Source: Paenibacillus sp. yr247 (lineage in GTDB: Bacteria; Bacillota; Bacilli; Paenibacillales; NBRC-103111). From it: DNA of 64,000 nt. Location: assembly GCF_900103825.1 (NCBI RefSeq), contig NZ_FNIF01000003.1, positions 124,001 to 188,000 on the forward strand, in the 5' to 3' direction. Made by a program: the position numbers and the translations under genes. Positions 8,599-17,526 of this stretch are shown in pieces. The first letter of the stretch is position 1; each line of letters opens with the position of its first letter. The notes beneath the pieces are model-generated. The model made no database searches and was not told the DNA's origin. It was given only the letters and a program-made list of their open reading frames with translations.

Positions 8599-9747
8599 CT
8601 AAGTAGTACGCAACCGCTTGACGATGGTTGCAATTTTCTGGGCAGCTGTTTCGATTTGTTCTTTAGAATTCCCCATTCCAAAGCTAAATCGAACTGCGGA
8701 GGCTGTAACATTTTCTGGGAGCTTCATGGCTTGCAATACATGAGATACTTCATGCGAACCGGAAGTACAAGCAGAACCGCTTGCAGCAGCCACATCTTCT
8801 AAATCAAGGCTCATAAGGAGTGTTTCTGTTGAGATACCTGGGAAGCTGATATTCAGAATATGTGGGATGCACTGTTCCTTGTGGCCGTTAATTGTAAAAC
8901 CCTCATAGCCTAAATGTTGCTCCAAGATATTTATCATCAGAAGACGATACTCAGTGGCTTTGGATTGCAGACTTTCTATCATCGGTAAAATAACTTCCGT
9001 TGCTTTGGCAAAGCCTGCGATTGCTGCTACGTTTTCGGTTCCTGGGCGGCGCTTTCTCTCCTGTGCACCGCCATAGACGTGAGGAATTAACCTTGTGTTC
9101 TTCGAAACATATAAAGCTCCTGTACCTTTGGGCCCATATATTTTATGAGCCGACAAGCTAAGCAAATCGACAGGAAGCTCATGAAGGTTTAGAGGTAATT
9201 TACCTAAAGCCTGCACAGCATCTACATGAAAAGGAATTTGACGACTGCGCGCTAATTGACCAACTTGCTCGATTGGCTGAATCGTACCCACTTCATTATT
9301 CACATACATGATGGAGATGAGAGCCGTATCGGGACGAATAGCCGACTCTACATCTTCTATTTGAATAAGACCAGTCGGACCTACTGGAAGGTAGGTCACC
9401 TCGTATCCGAGGCTCTCCAATCGCTCACAGGGATGTAAAACAGCATGATGCTCGATCTCCGATGTGATAATATGCTTCTTGTCGTCCTTGTTCGCATTCA
9501 GGATCCCAAAGATCGCCATATTGTTGCTCTCGGTCCCACCGCTAGTAAATATCAGCTCAGCAGGTAGACAGCCTAATGATTTTGCCATTGCGTCACGAAA
9601 CCGATTGAGCGCTGTTCTTGACGATCTACCGAAGCTGTGTGTACTCGATGGATTACCAAAAAATGCTGTATAGAAAGGAAGCATCGCTTCCAAAACGTCG
9701 GGATGCACTGGCGTTGTTGCCGCGTGATCAAGATAAATAGGATTCAT
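8599..9747 (-). CDS. iscS: Cysteine desulfurase, NifS/IscS type (YrvO-like)
   Basis: A 382-residue PLP enzyme that moves sulfur from cysteine to acceptors. Motifs: PIYLDHAATTPVHP at the N-terminus, the PLP lysine in SLSAHKIYGPKG (around residue 202), and the sulfur-carrying Cys in SGSACTSG near residue 326. It lies directly behind cymR on the same strand and divergent from mnmA. In B. subtilis the equivalent YrvO donates sulfur to MnmA for 2-thiouridine in tRNA, so the same partnership is likely. ATG 9747 follows AAGGGTG. Confidence 0.93.
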   Translation of the reverse strand: MNPIYLDHAATTPVHPDVLEAMLPFYTAFFGNPSSTHSFGRSSRTALNRFRDAMAKSLGCLPAELIFTSGGTESNNMAIFGILNANKDDKKHIITSEIEHHAVLHPCERLESLGYEVTYLPVGPTGLIQIEDVESAIRPDTALISIMYVNNEVGTIQPIEQVGQLARSRQIPFHVDAVQALGKLPLNLHELPVDLLSLSAHKIYGPKGTGALYVSKNTRLIPHVYGGAQERKRRPGTENVAAIAGFAKATEVILPMIESLQSKATEYRLLMINILEQHLGYEGFTINGHKEQCIPHILNISFPGISTETLLMSLDLEDVAAASGSACTSGSHEVSHVLQAMKLPENVTASAVRFSFGMGNSKEQIETAAQKIATIVKRLRTT

Positions 9748-9756
9748 AGGACACCC

Positions 9757-10176
9757 TTAAATGTAAAACATATAGTTGTCATTCTTGCCTTTATCTTCGA
9801 AAGAAATCAAGCTCGCAAGTGTTGTTGAATCAAGCACGTCCGCAATACTATCGCGAATACGAATCCACAAGTCACGCTTTGCTGGATCATCTTCTTCTGT
9901 AAAATCAACAGGACTAATCGGTCCTTCCAGTACACGAATAACCTCACCTGCTGTCACTTGTTCAGCAGATTTAGAGAGAATATATCCACCATAAGCTCCA
10001 CGAATACTTTTGACCAATCCCGCATTACGCAAAGGAGCGACAAGTTGTTCCAGATAATGCTCAGAAAGCTGATGCTTTTCAGCAATACTTTTGAGTGAAG
10101 TCGGTCCTTCACCAACTCGATTGGCCAGCTCCATCATGATCGTTAAACCATAGCGGCCTTTTGTGGAAATTTTCAA
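9757..10176 (-). CDS. cymR: Rrf2 family regulator CymR
   Basis: A 139-residue winged-helix repressor of the Rrf2 family. The start MKISTKGRYGLTIMMEL and LSEHYLEQLVAPLRNAGLVKS are typical of CymR, the master repressor of cysteine metabolism, which acts in complex with the O-acetylserine lyase CysK. The three Cys residues that hold an iron-sulfur cluster in IscR and NsrR are absent, which fits CymR. The start is TTG 10176 after GAGGTG. It forms an operon with the desulfurase gene 10 bp downstream. Confidence 0.92.
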   Translation of the reverse strand: MKISTKGRYGLTIMMELANRVGEGPTSLKSIAEKHQLSEHYLEQLVAPLRNAGLVKSIRGAYGGYILSKSAEQVTAGEVIRVLEGPISPVDFTEEDDPAKRDLWIRIRDSIADVLDSTTLASLISFEDKGKNDNYMFYI

Positions 10177-11578
<1,402 letters not shown>

Positions 11579-11618
11579 GGTAGTTTAACGTATATGGATC
11601 AAGGAAGGATGATAATTT

Positions 11619-12311
11619 TTGGTTAAAGTGAATGAAGTTACTTTGAAAGCTGCTGCTTACGAAGATGTTAAGAAGATCGTGAAAGAGGTCGGTATTCTTC
11701 CTCTCTCTTCGTTCATACCGGATCATCCTTCGCTTGAATCCATAACCGAACATGAACAATGGCATACTGGCTTAGAGACAGATCCCTGGTTATGGCGAGA
11801 TCGTCTCCCAGGTGACGGCGTTGCCGCTTATGGTCGTTTTTTTGCAAAGAAGCCCCTGTTGATTTCCGCTGAGCTCTTTCCCTTGATTAAGAACCTGTTA
11901 GAAGAACCTTATTCCGTAGAAGAACGTTATGAGGATGGTCAGCTTCCCAAATCAGCTGTCGAGCTCTATCAAGCGGTTGAGGATAACGAAGGGATTGATG
12001 TGAAAGAGCTTCGGGCAAAGGTTGGGATGAAAGCAAAAGAGTCGAAAAGTGAATTCGACCGCTCACTCATTGAACTACAAAGCAAAACGGATATCGTCAT
12101 TGCAGGGATTAGTGAGCGTTTGAATGCTAATGGCACCAAGAATGGCTGGAACAGCACCTGCTATATGACCGCCGGGCATTGGATGGAGCTTCATGGGATT
12201 AAGACGAATACACTTCCAACTCCGGAAGCGAAAAGTCAGTTTAGAGATCATCTCCAAGAATGTTACAGCTCTGCCGCGGGTGTTTATCTGGGGAAGGTTT
12301 TTAAATTGTAG
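11619..12311 (+). CDS. AlkZ-related winged-helix protein
   Basis: A 230-residue cytoplasmic protein. The block HTGLETDPWLWRDRLPGDGV (residues 48-67), followed by YGRFFAKKPLLIS, is reminiscent of AlkZ-related proteins, distant relatives of winged-helix DNA glycosylases that unhook alkylated bases. A helical section, DVKELRAKVGMKAKESKSEF, could be the winged-helix part. I start it at TTG 11619, ten bases after AAGGAAGG; a GTG three codons on is the alternative. A terminator follows at once. The family assignment is from memory of similar proteins and catalytic activity is not shown. Confidence 0.55.
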   Translation: MVKVNEVTLKAAAYEDVKKIVKEVGILPLSSFIPDHPSLESITEHEQWHTGLETDPWLWRDRLPGDGVAAYGRFFAKKPLLISAELFPLIKNLLEEPYSVEERYEDGQLPKSAVELYQAVEDNEGIDVKELRAKVGMKAKESKSEFDRSLIELQSKTDIVIAGISERLNANGTKNGWNSTCYMTAGHWMELHGIKTNTLPTPEAKSQFRDHLQECYSSAAGVYLGKVFKL

Positions 12312-12331
12312 TTTAGTTAATAATGATAAAT

Positions 12332-12361
12332 AATAGGAGCTTTTGGGGCTCCTATTTTGTT
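12332..12361 (+). terminator. Terminator after the AlkZ-related gene
   Basis: AATAGGAGC (12332-12340) pairs with GCTCCTATT (12348-12356) around a seven-base loop, followed by TTGTTT. Confidence 0.85.
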
Positions 12362-12468
12362 TATCCAGTTATCTATCTATGTACTTTTTGGTTGCAGAAA
12401 TTACCTCTTGCCTTTCGAGTATGCAGGCTACCCTGTACGCAAACGATAATTGCGAAAGGTGTGAGCGA

Positions 12469-12831
12469 ATGGGTAAAATCTCAGCCGTACTTCTCATTAT
12501 AGGACTAGGTTGGTATGGAAGTGTACAATCCACCATCGAGGCAAGCACAAAAGAAGTATTGGCAAGTTATCAAGAGCGTGATCCCGAATATGCCAAATGG
12601 AGTCGTCTTGCCTTTCATGAGGCGGGCAAAGTATACACATTACTAGATTACAAGTATTTAGGACGTGCTGATGTAGCACCAGGTGTTGCTCAGCAACAGT
12701 TTCGTTTTTGGGTGAAAAAGAATGGTGTCGAATTTCCGCTTATCGTATCTATTCGGTACGATCCCATCTCAGAGAGAGTTTTCACCATTGATATGGAACA
12801 AGAAAAAAGAGGGAACTTACAGATGTTATGA
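12469..12831 (+). CDS. DUF3889-like secreted protein (YqzG/YhdC type)
   Basis: A 120-residue protein with a signal peptide (MGKISAVLLIIGLGWYGSVQ, probable cleavage near residue 25). The exported domain contains DPEYAKWSRLAFHEAGKVY and FRFWVKKNGVEFPLIVSIRYD, which fit the DUF3889 pattern of YqzG-like proteins: a small beta-rich extracytoplasmic domain of unknown function. The start is ATG 12469 after AGGTG. Its last six bases overlap the end of the convergent rarA gene, and both stop codons fall within a shared terminator hairpin. Confidence 0.65.
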   Translation: MGKISAVLLIIGLGWYGSVQSTIEASTKEVLASYQERDPEYAKWSRLAFHEAGKVYTLLDYKYLGRADVAPGVAQQQFRFWVKKNGVEFPLIVSIRYDPISERVFTIDMEQEKRGNLQML

Positions 12832-12855
12832 ATCTGTAGGCTTCCCTCTTCTTTT
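12801..12855. terminator. Bidirectional terminator built from the overlapping gene ends
   Basis: A-rich AAAAAGAGGGAA on the left pairs with TTCCCTCTTCTTTT on the right, and TTACAGAT pairs with ATCTGTAG inside. Both stop codons (12826-12831) lie in the loop. T-rich tails occur in both directions, so it should end the DUF3889 transcript and the rarA transcript. Confidence 0.85.
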
Positions 12856-14145
12856 ATGCTGATTGAGCTTCATCTTCTCTTCCGTTCCCTGTTCACTTGC
12901 CGCAAAGATAACTTCATTTTTGATTTCGTCGGGCAAATATTGCTGCCGCACAAAATGACCTGGATAATTATGTGGATATAGATAGCCTTTATGCCCAAGC
13001 TGCTCGGCACCCTTATAGTGAGTATCTCGCAGATGCAGTGGGACGTCTGCAGATTTCACCTGCTCCATCAACTGCTCGGCACGGGAGATCGCTATCGGAA
13101 TAGAATTCGACTTCGGACTCTCCACAGCGAATAAAATTGCCTGGGAAATGATGTACTTCGACTCCGGCCAGCCAATCTTATGGTAGGCGTCCATGGCCGT
13201 CACAGACTGCACCATCGCCTGCGGGTTGGCAAGACCAATGTCTTCGCTGCTTGCGACGATTAGACGCCGCAGGAACGTCATGGGATCCATGCCGAGCTTC
13301 TCGACGGCATATAAGAACCAGAACAGCGCGGCGTCACTGGAGCCGCGCAAGCTCTTGTGAAAAGCGGACAAGACGTCGTATTGCGTCGACTCGTCCGCTT
13401 TCACGATCGGGCGCCGGACCGACTCTTCCGCCACCTCGAGCGTGATCTGAACCGTCCCATCCGGTTCAGGTGAAGTCGTCAGCGCTGCAAGCTCCAGCGC
13501 GTTAAGTGAACGCCGGATGTCGCCAACGGCCATCCGCGCGATGTGCTCCAGCGCCTCCTCGTCCACGTGGAGGCGCATAAAGCCGAGCCCCTTCACGGGG
13601 TCGGCGATGGCTCTTCGCATGGCGATGAGCGCATGCTCCGCCGTGAGCGGCTCAAGCTGAAACAGCGTCGAGCGCGACAGCAGAGCCCCGTTCACATGGT
13701 GAAACGGGTTCTCTGTCGTCGCCCCGATGAAGATGAGGATGCCCTGCTCTACCGCAGGAAGGAGGGCATCCTGCCGCGAGGTATTGAATCGGTGCACCTC
13801 GTCCAGGAACAAGATCGTCTTACGACCGTACATGGCTTTATTGGTCTTAGCTAACTCAATAATTTCTCGCACATCTTTGACAGACGCATCTACGGCGTTC
13901 AACTTCATGAACTCACCCTGTGTTCGGTTTGCAATGATGTTGGCCAATGTCGTTTTACCTGTTCCCGGAGGTCCATAGAGCAATATAGAGCTCACCTGAT
14001 CGGCTTCAATAGCTCGCCTAAGCAGCTTCCCTTTTCCGACAATTTGCTCCTGACCAATATACTCATCGAGTGTTGTTGGCCGCATACGGTCAGCTAGGAG
14101 TTTTCCCGTTGGTTCTTGTGAAGAGGCATATGTAAACAAATCCAT
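12826..14145 (-). CDS. rarA: Replication-associated recombination protein RarA (MgsA)
   Basis: A 439-residue AAA+ ATPase of the clamp-loader clade that acts at stalled replication forks. Motifs: Walker A GPPGTGKTTL (residue 60 region), Walker B LFLDEVHRF, sensor GATTENPFHHVN, and the C-terminal tetramerisation domain with SKYIISQAILF and HYKGAEQLGHKGYLYPHNYP. The C-terminus is basic. ATG 14145 follows AAAGGA. The middle of the gene, about 13240-13800, is visibly richer in G and C than either end and than neighbouring genes; it codes for an intact reading frame. Confidence 0.96.
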   Translation of the reverse strand: MDLFTYASSQEPTGKLLADRMRPTTLDEYIGQEQIVGKGKLLRRAIEADQVSSILLYGPPGTGKTTLANIIANRTQGEFMKLNAVDASVKDVREIIELAKTNKAMYGRKTILFLDEVHRFNTSRQDALLPAVEQGILIFIGATTENPFHHVNGALLSRSTLFQLEPLTAEHALIAMRRAIADPVKGLGFMRLHVDEEALEHIARMAVGDIRRSLNALELAALTTSPEPDGTVQITLEVAEESVRRPIVKADESTQYDVLSAFHKSLRGSSDAALFWFLYAVEKLGMDPMTFLRRLIVASSEDIGLANPQAMVQSVTAMDAYHKIGWPESKYIISQAILFAVESPKSNSIPIAISRAEQLMEQVKSADVPLHLRDTHYKGAEQLGHKGYLYPHNYPGHFVRQQYLPDEIKNEVIFAASEQGTEEKMKLNQHKRRGKPTDS

Positions 14146-14283
14146 AAGTTAGTTATCCTTTGCTTTGCGTTGAAAGCCATATGCTTTATTATAACTCTCA
14201 TCGGAAATCATGTCATGTTTTGTAAGAAGATATCTTTTCGAAGGAAGCCGGTTGGTGGATTAGGAGTAGTATCATTCCAAAAC

Positions 14284-14470
14284 ATGTATTTTGTACAGCA
14301 AAATAGTTGAGAAAGGCACCTTTTCACTCAAAGTAATGCATTTTCTACAGTAAATTATCGCTGATCTAGGTCAAATCGAGAAAAATCCTTGATTTTGCTG
14401 CACTTTATGCAGGATCAGCTAAGAAAATAGGGCTATATATATAAATTTGATGTATTAAATACAGTAACTA
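14284..14470 (+). repeat. Degenerate intergenic repeats, three copies of ATGYATT...TACAG
   Basis: The gap between rarA (14145) and tcdA (14779) has no gene. Its left part holds related 21-22 bp segments at 14284-14305, 14336-14357 (52 bp apart) and 14450-14470: ATGTATTTTGTACAGCAAAA, ATGCATTTTCTACAGTAAAT and ATGTATTAAATACAGTAACT. A CTGCA-CTTTA-TGCAG hairpin lies at about 14398-14412. Motifs of this kind are typical of Paenibacillus intergenic DNA. I see no recognisable small RNA. Confidence 0.55.
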
Positions 14471-14484
14471 CTTGTAAGGGGGTA

Positions 14485-14560
14485 TTGGGGTTGGGTTGGG
14501 TTGGGTTGGGTTGGGTTGGGTTGGGTTGGGTTGGGTTGGGTTGGGTTGGGTTGGGTTGAG
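14485..14560 (+). repeat. (TTGGG)n pentanucleotide tandem repeat
   Basis: Thirteen perfect TTGGG units (14491-14555) flanked by one imperfect unit on each side. The G-rich plus strand could form G-quadruplexes. The repeat also creates long spurious open frames on both strands, because 15 bases encode a five-residue period. Confidence 0.95.
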
Positions 14561-14570
14561 TCGGGGTCTA

Positions 14571-14640
14571 CTCTGGTCTGGTCTGGTCTGGTCTGGTCTG
14601 CTCTGGTCTGATCTGGTCTGGTCTGGTCTGGTCTGGTCTG
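14571..14640 (+). repeat. (GTCTG)n pentanucleotide tandem repeat
   Basis: Fourteen units of NTCTG, mostly GTCTG with C or A at the first base in three or four units, immediately after the TTGGG array. It is a second simple-sequence array with the same five-base period but a different unit. Confidence 0.93.
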
Positions 14641-14778
14641 GGTTTAATCTTGTTCTTGCTCTTTTCTTAGTTAAACAGGGGCGTAGGCAGTTTTCAGATT
14701 GGGACCTGGACTGCGGTCGGCGCGAGGTCTTTACAACGAAACACGAAAAAACGGATGCCCACAGGCATCCGTTCATTC

Positions 14779-15534
14779 TTACTTCTTCTTCAAACCAATC
14801 TCAAGCAGCTCTTTCACTGCAACACTCACCATGATCAGTCCAGCCACAGGAGGAACGAAAGCATTGCTCGCTGGCGGTTGCTTCGCCTTGCGAATTTCAG
14901 GCGCATTTGCAGGCACGATTTGTTGCGTTACGTCCTCGCGGGGTTTCATTGGCTCTTCGGTCGAGAATACGACCTTTACGCCTTTCTTGATTCCTTCCTT
15001 ACGCAGCTTTTGGCGCACAACACGTGCAATAGGATCCATGCTCGTTTTTGAAATATCAGCTACTTTGAATTGAGACGGATCCATTTTGTTTGCTGCACCC
15101 ATGCTGGAAACGATAGGAATCTTCCGCTCCAAACACTGCTTAATCAGATGAATTTTATAGGAAATGGTATCACTCGCGTCCAACACGTAATCAATTGGAT
15201 ATGCGAAAACTTCCTCGTACGTTTCCTCTGTGTAAAACATCCGGAGGGCGATCACATCACATTCCGGATTAATTAATTTAATTCGATCTCGCATCAGATC
15301 AGCCTTAGGTTGACCAACTGTCGTCGTAAGCGCGTGAATCTGACGGTTAATATTCGTGATATCAACAACATCCTTGTCGATCAGAATAAGCCTTCCAACC
15401 CCAGTTCGAGCTAAGGCTTCAGCAGCGATAGCACCTACACCGCCGATACCTAATACGGCAACCGTACTGTTTTTCATGATTTCAAGCCCCTCAGGGCCAA
15501 TTGCTAGTTCCGTTCGAGAAAATTGGTGAAGCAT
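14779..15534 (-). CDS. tcdA: tRNA threonylcarbamoyladenosine dehydratase TcdA
   Basis: A 251-residue E1-like enzyme (ThiF/HesA fold, YrvM/CsdL). It cyclises t6A37 of tRNA to ct6A in an ATP-dependent step. Motifs: nucleotide loop VLGIGGVGAIAAEALARTG, then LIDKDVVDITNINRQIHA, and DASDTISYK. The C-terminal segment VPPVAGLIMVSVAVKELL is the usual hydrophobic end. ATG 15534 follows AGAGGAAG. It is 25 bp downstream of aspS on the same strand, so it probably belongs to the hisS-aspS operon. Confidence 0.94.
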   Translation of the reverse strand: MLHQFSRTELAIGPEGLEIMKNSTVAVLGIGGVGAIAAEALARTGVGRLILIDKDVVDITNINRQIHALTTTVGQPKADLMRDRIKLINPECDVIALRMFYTEETYEEVFAYPIDYVLDASDTISYKIHLIKQCLERKIPIVSSMGAANKMDPSQFKVADISKTSMDPIARVVRQKLRKEGIKKGVKVVFSTEEPMKPREDVTQQIVPANAPEIRKAKQPPASNAFVPPVAGLIMVSVAVKELLEIGLKKK

Positions 15535-15559
15535 AGAAACACTTCCTCTTTCAATGTTC

Positions 15560-17341
15560 TTAGGCTTTAGCAGCAGGCTGCTTAAGTGCTAAGCGAATCG
15601 ACAGCTGTTCAAGCTGTTTGTCGTCTACAATACCAGGTGCATCGCTCAACAAGTCGGTTGCGCTTGCTGTCTTCGGGAATGCAATCGTTTCTCTCAAATT
15701 GGTACGTCCTGTTATCAACATCACCAAACGGTCGAAACCAAAGGCGAAGCCGCCGTGCGGAGGTGTTCCATATTCAAAGGCTTCAAGTAAGAAGCCGAAT
15801 TTCTCAGCAGCTTCTTCTTTGGAGAAGCCCAGCGCACCAAACATTTTCTCCTGTACATCACGTTGGTAAATACGCATCGAGCCGCCGCCTACTTCATAGC
15901 CATTCAAAACGAGATCGTAAGCTTGAGCACGAATCTGACCTGGGTCTGTATCAAAGAAATGAACATCTTCTTCATTAGGACGAGTAAACGGATGATGTTC
16001 AGCAACATAACGTTTCGCCTCTTCGTCATACCCGAGAAGTGGGAAATCTACAACCCAAGCATATTTGAACTTGGAGTCATCAATAAGTCCAAGCTGACGA
16101 CCGATTTTTAGACGAAGGTTACCAAGTACATCGGCAACAACTTTTTTCTTATCAGCGGAGAAAAGAAGTAAATCCCCGTCTTCTGCACCCAAACGTTCTG
16201 TTAGGGCTGCAATTTCTGCTTCATTGAAGAATTTCACGATAGGCCCTTTGAATTCGCCGTCTTTCACTTGAATCCAAGCTAAACCTTTGGCACCATAGCG
16301 CGCCGCGAATGGCAGTAGGTCATCAATTTCTTTACGGCTCCATGTGCCGCAGCCTTTAGCGTTCAAGGCCTTTACTTGGCCCCCGCCACTGACTACACTT
16401 GCAAACACTTGAACACCTGAGGTTTGGACGATATCTGAAACATCCTCCAATTCCAATCCAAAACGAAGGTCTGGCTTATCTGAACCATATTTAGCCATGG
16501 CATCTGCGTACGTAATGCGTTGGAATGGACGAGGGATTTCAACTTCAGCTGTTTCTTGCATTAATTTGACTACGAGCTCTTCCAATATCTCAAGCAGTTG
16601 ATCCTGGGAGATGAAGGAAGTCTCAATGTCGACTTGTGTAAATTCAGGTTGACGGTCTGCACGAAGATCTTCATCACGGAAACAACGCGCGATTTGGAAA
16701 TAACGCTCTAAGCCACCAACCATCAACAATTGTTTAAAGATTTGTGGGGATTGCGGCAGTGCGAAAAATTCGCCTGGATGCACACGGCTTGGCACCAAGT
16801 AATCGCGAGCGCCTTCCGGTGTGCTTTTCGTCAAAATCGGCGTTTCTACTTCAACAAATCCTTGGTCGTCTAAGAAATTGCGGAAAACTTTGGATGCTTT
16901 GGAGCGAAGCATTAAAGTTTTTTGCATTTCGGGACGGCGCAAGTCGAGATAACGATATTTCAAACGGACAGCTTCATCCACTTCAACGCCGTCTTCAATG
17001 AAAAACGGTGGTGTTTTGGCTGCGTTCATGATTTCAATTTCCGTCACTTGGATTTCGATTTCACCTGTCGGTATATTATTGTTAACAGTCTCAGCATCAC
17101 GTTCTACAACTTTCCCTTTAACCGCAAGCACGTATTCATTACGGGCACGTTCAGCAATGGCTAGAGCATTACCTGAGAAATCGGGGTTAAATACCGTCTG
17201 TACAAGCCCGCTGCGGTCACGAAGATCGATGAATAAAACGCCACCTAAGTCACGTCTTCTTTGCACCCACCCGTTTAATGTTACTGTCTGTCCTACCTGG
17301 GCTTTCGTAAGCTGCCCGCAATGATGTGTTTTGAGCATCAT
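15560..17341 (-). CDS. aspS: Aspartyl-tRNA synthetase
   Basis: A 593-residue bacterial-type class IIb synthetase. It has an N-terminal OB fold binding the anticodon ([20 protein letters not shown]). The catalytic core has motif 2 ([18 protein letters not shown]), and the GAD insertion domain lies at about residues 290-420. Motif 3 is [12 protein letters not shown]. The start is the first of two adjacent ATG codons, ten bases after AGGAGG. Between hisS and aspS lies an array of 37-bp hairpin repeats that forms the 5' region of aspS. Confidence 0.97.
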   Translation of the reverse strand: MMLKTHHCGQLTKAQVGQTVTLNGWVQRRRDLGGVLFIDLRDRSGLVQTVFNPDFSGNALAIAERARNEYVLAVKGKVVERDAETVNNNIPTGEIEIQVTEIEIMNAAKTPPFFIEDGVEVDEAVRLKYRYLDLRRPEMQKTLMLRSKASKVFRNFLDDQGFVEVETPILTKSTPEGARDYLVPSRVHPGEFFALPQSPQIFKQLLMVGGLERYFQIARCFRDEDLRADRQPEFTQVDIETSFISQDQLLEILEELVVKLMQETAEVEIPRPFQRITYADAMAKYGSDKPDLRFGLELEDVSDIVQTSGVQVFASVVSGGGQVKALNAKGCGTWSRKEIDDLLPFAARYGAKGLAWIQVKDGEFKGPIVKFFNEAEIAALTERLGAEDGDLLLFSADKKKVVADVLGNLRLKIGRQLGLIDDSKFKYAWVVDFPLLGYDEEAKRYVAEHHPFTRPNEEDVHFFDTDPGQIRAQAYDLVLNGYEVGGGSMRIYQRDVQEKMFGALGFSKEEAAEKFGFLLEAFEYGTPPHGGFAFGFDRLVMLITGRTNLRETIAFPKTASATDLLSDAPGIVDDKQLEQLSIRLALKQPAAKA

Positions 17342-17363
17342 AATTATTTTTCCTCCTAATATA

Positions 17364-17507
17364 GGGATCTTTGAGCGTAGGCTTAAAGTCTCTCCGCTTT
17401 GGGATCTTTGAGCGTAGGCTCTAAGTCTCTCCGCTTTGGGATTTTTGAGCGTAGGCTCAAAGTCTCTCCGCTTTGGGATCTATGAGCGTTGCTCAAAGTC
17501 CTTTTTG
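17364..17507 (-). repeat. 37-bp hairpin repeat array in the hisS-aspS gap
   Basis: Three contiguous 37-bp units (17364-17400, 17401-17437, 17438-17474) and a degenerate fourth to about 17507. On the minus strand each unit reads AAAGCGGAGAGAC, then a hairpin close to CTTTGAGCCTACGCTCAAAG, then ATCCC. The last unit is followed by TTAGGAGG, the aspS ribosome site (17352-17357). There are no spacers, so it is not a CRISPR array. The layout, stacked hairpins then SD, resembles the other 5' elements in the window, but the sequence differs. Confidence 0.9.
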
Positions 17508-17526
17508 TTATAGTTCCTAAAGCTCT

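Noticed and set aside
11650-11662. GCTTACGAAG on the plus strand at the start of the AlkZ-related gene
   Set aside because: It is inside the coding sequence, without the following hairpin and SD.
14146-14480. A 6S RNA or other small RNA in the rarA-tcdA gap
   Set aside because: No long 6S-type hairpin with a central bubble could be folded; only short repeats and small hairpins are seen.
14468-14834. Long open frames on both strands through the pentamer arrays (Pro/Asn/Thr-rich and Gly/Trp/Leu-rich)
   Set aside because: They exist only because a five-base repeat without stops stays open in any frame. There are no ribosome sites and no non-repeat domain.
15327-15340. TCGTCGTAAGCGCG inside tcdA as another left box of the 5' element
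   Set aside because: It lies within coding sequence with no hairpin or SD beside it; chance match to part of the box.
17364-17507. Short regularly repeated units suggesting a CRISPR array
   Set aside because: Units of 37 bp follow each other directly with no spacers, and no cas gene is near.
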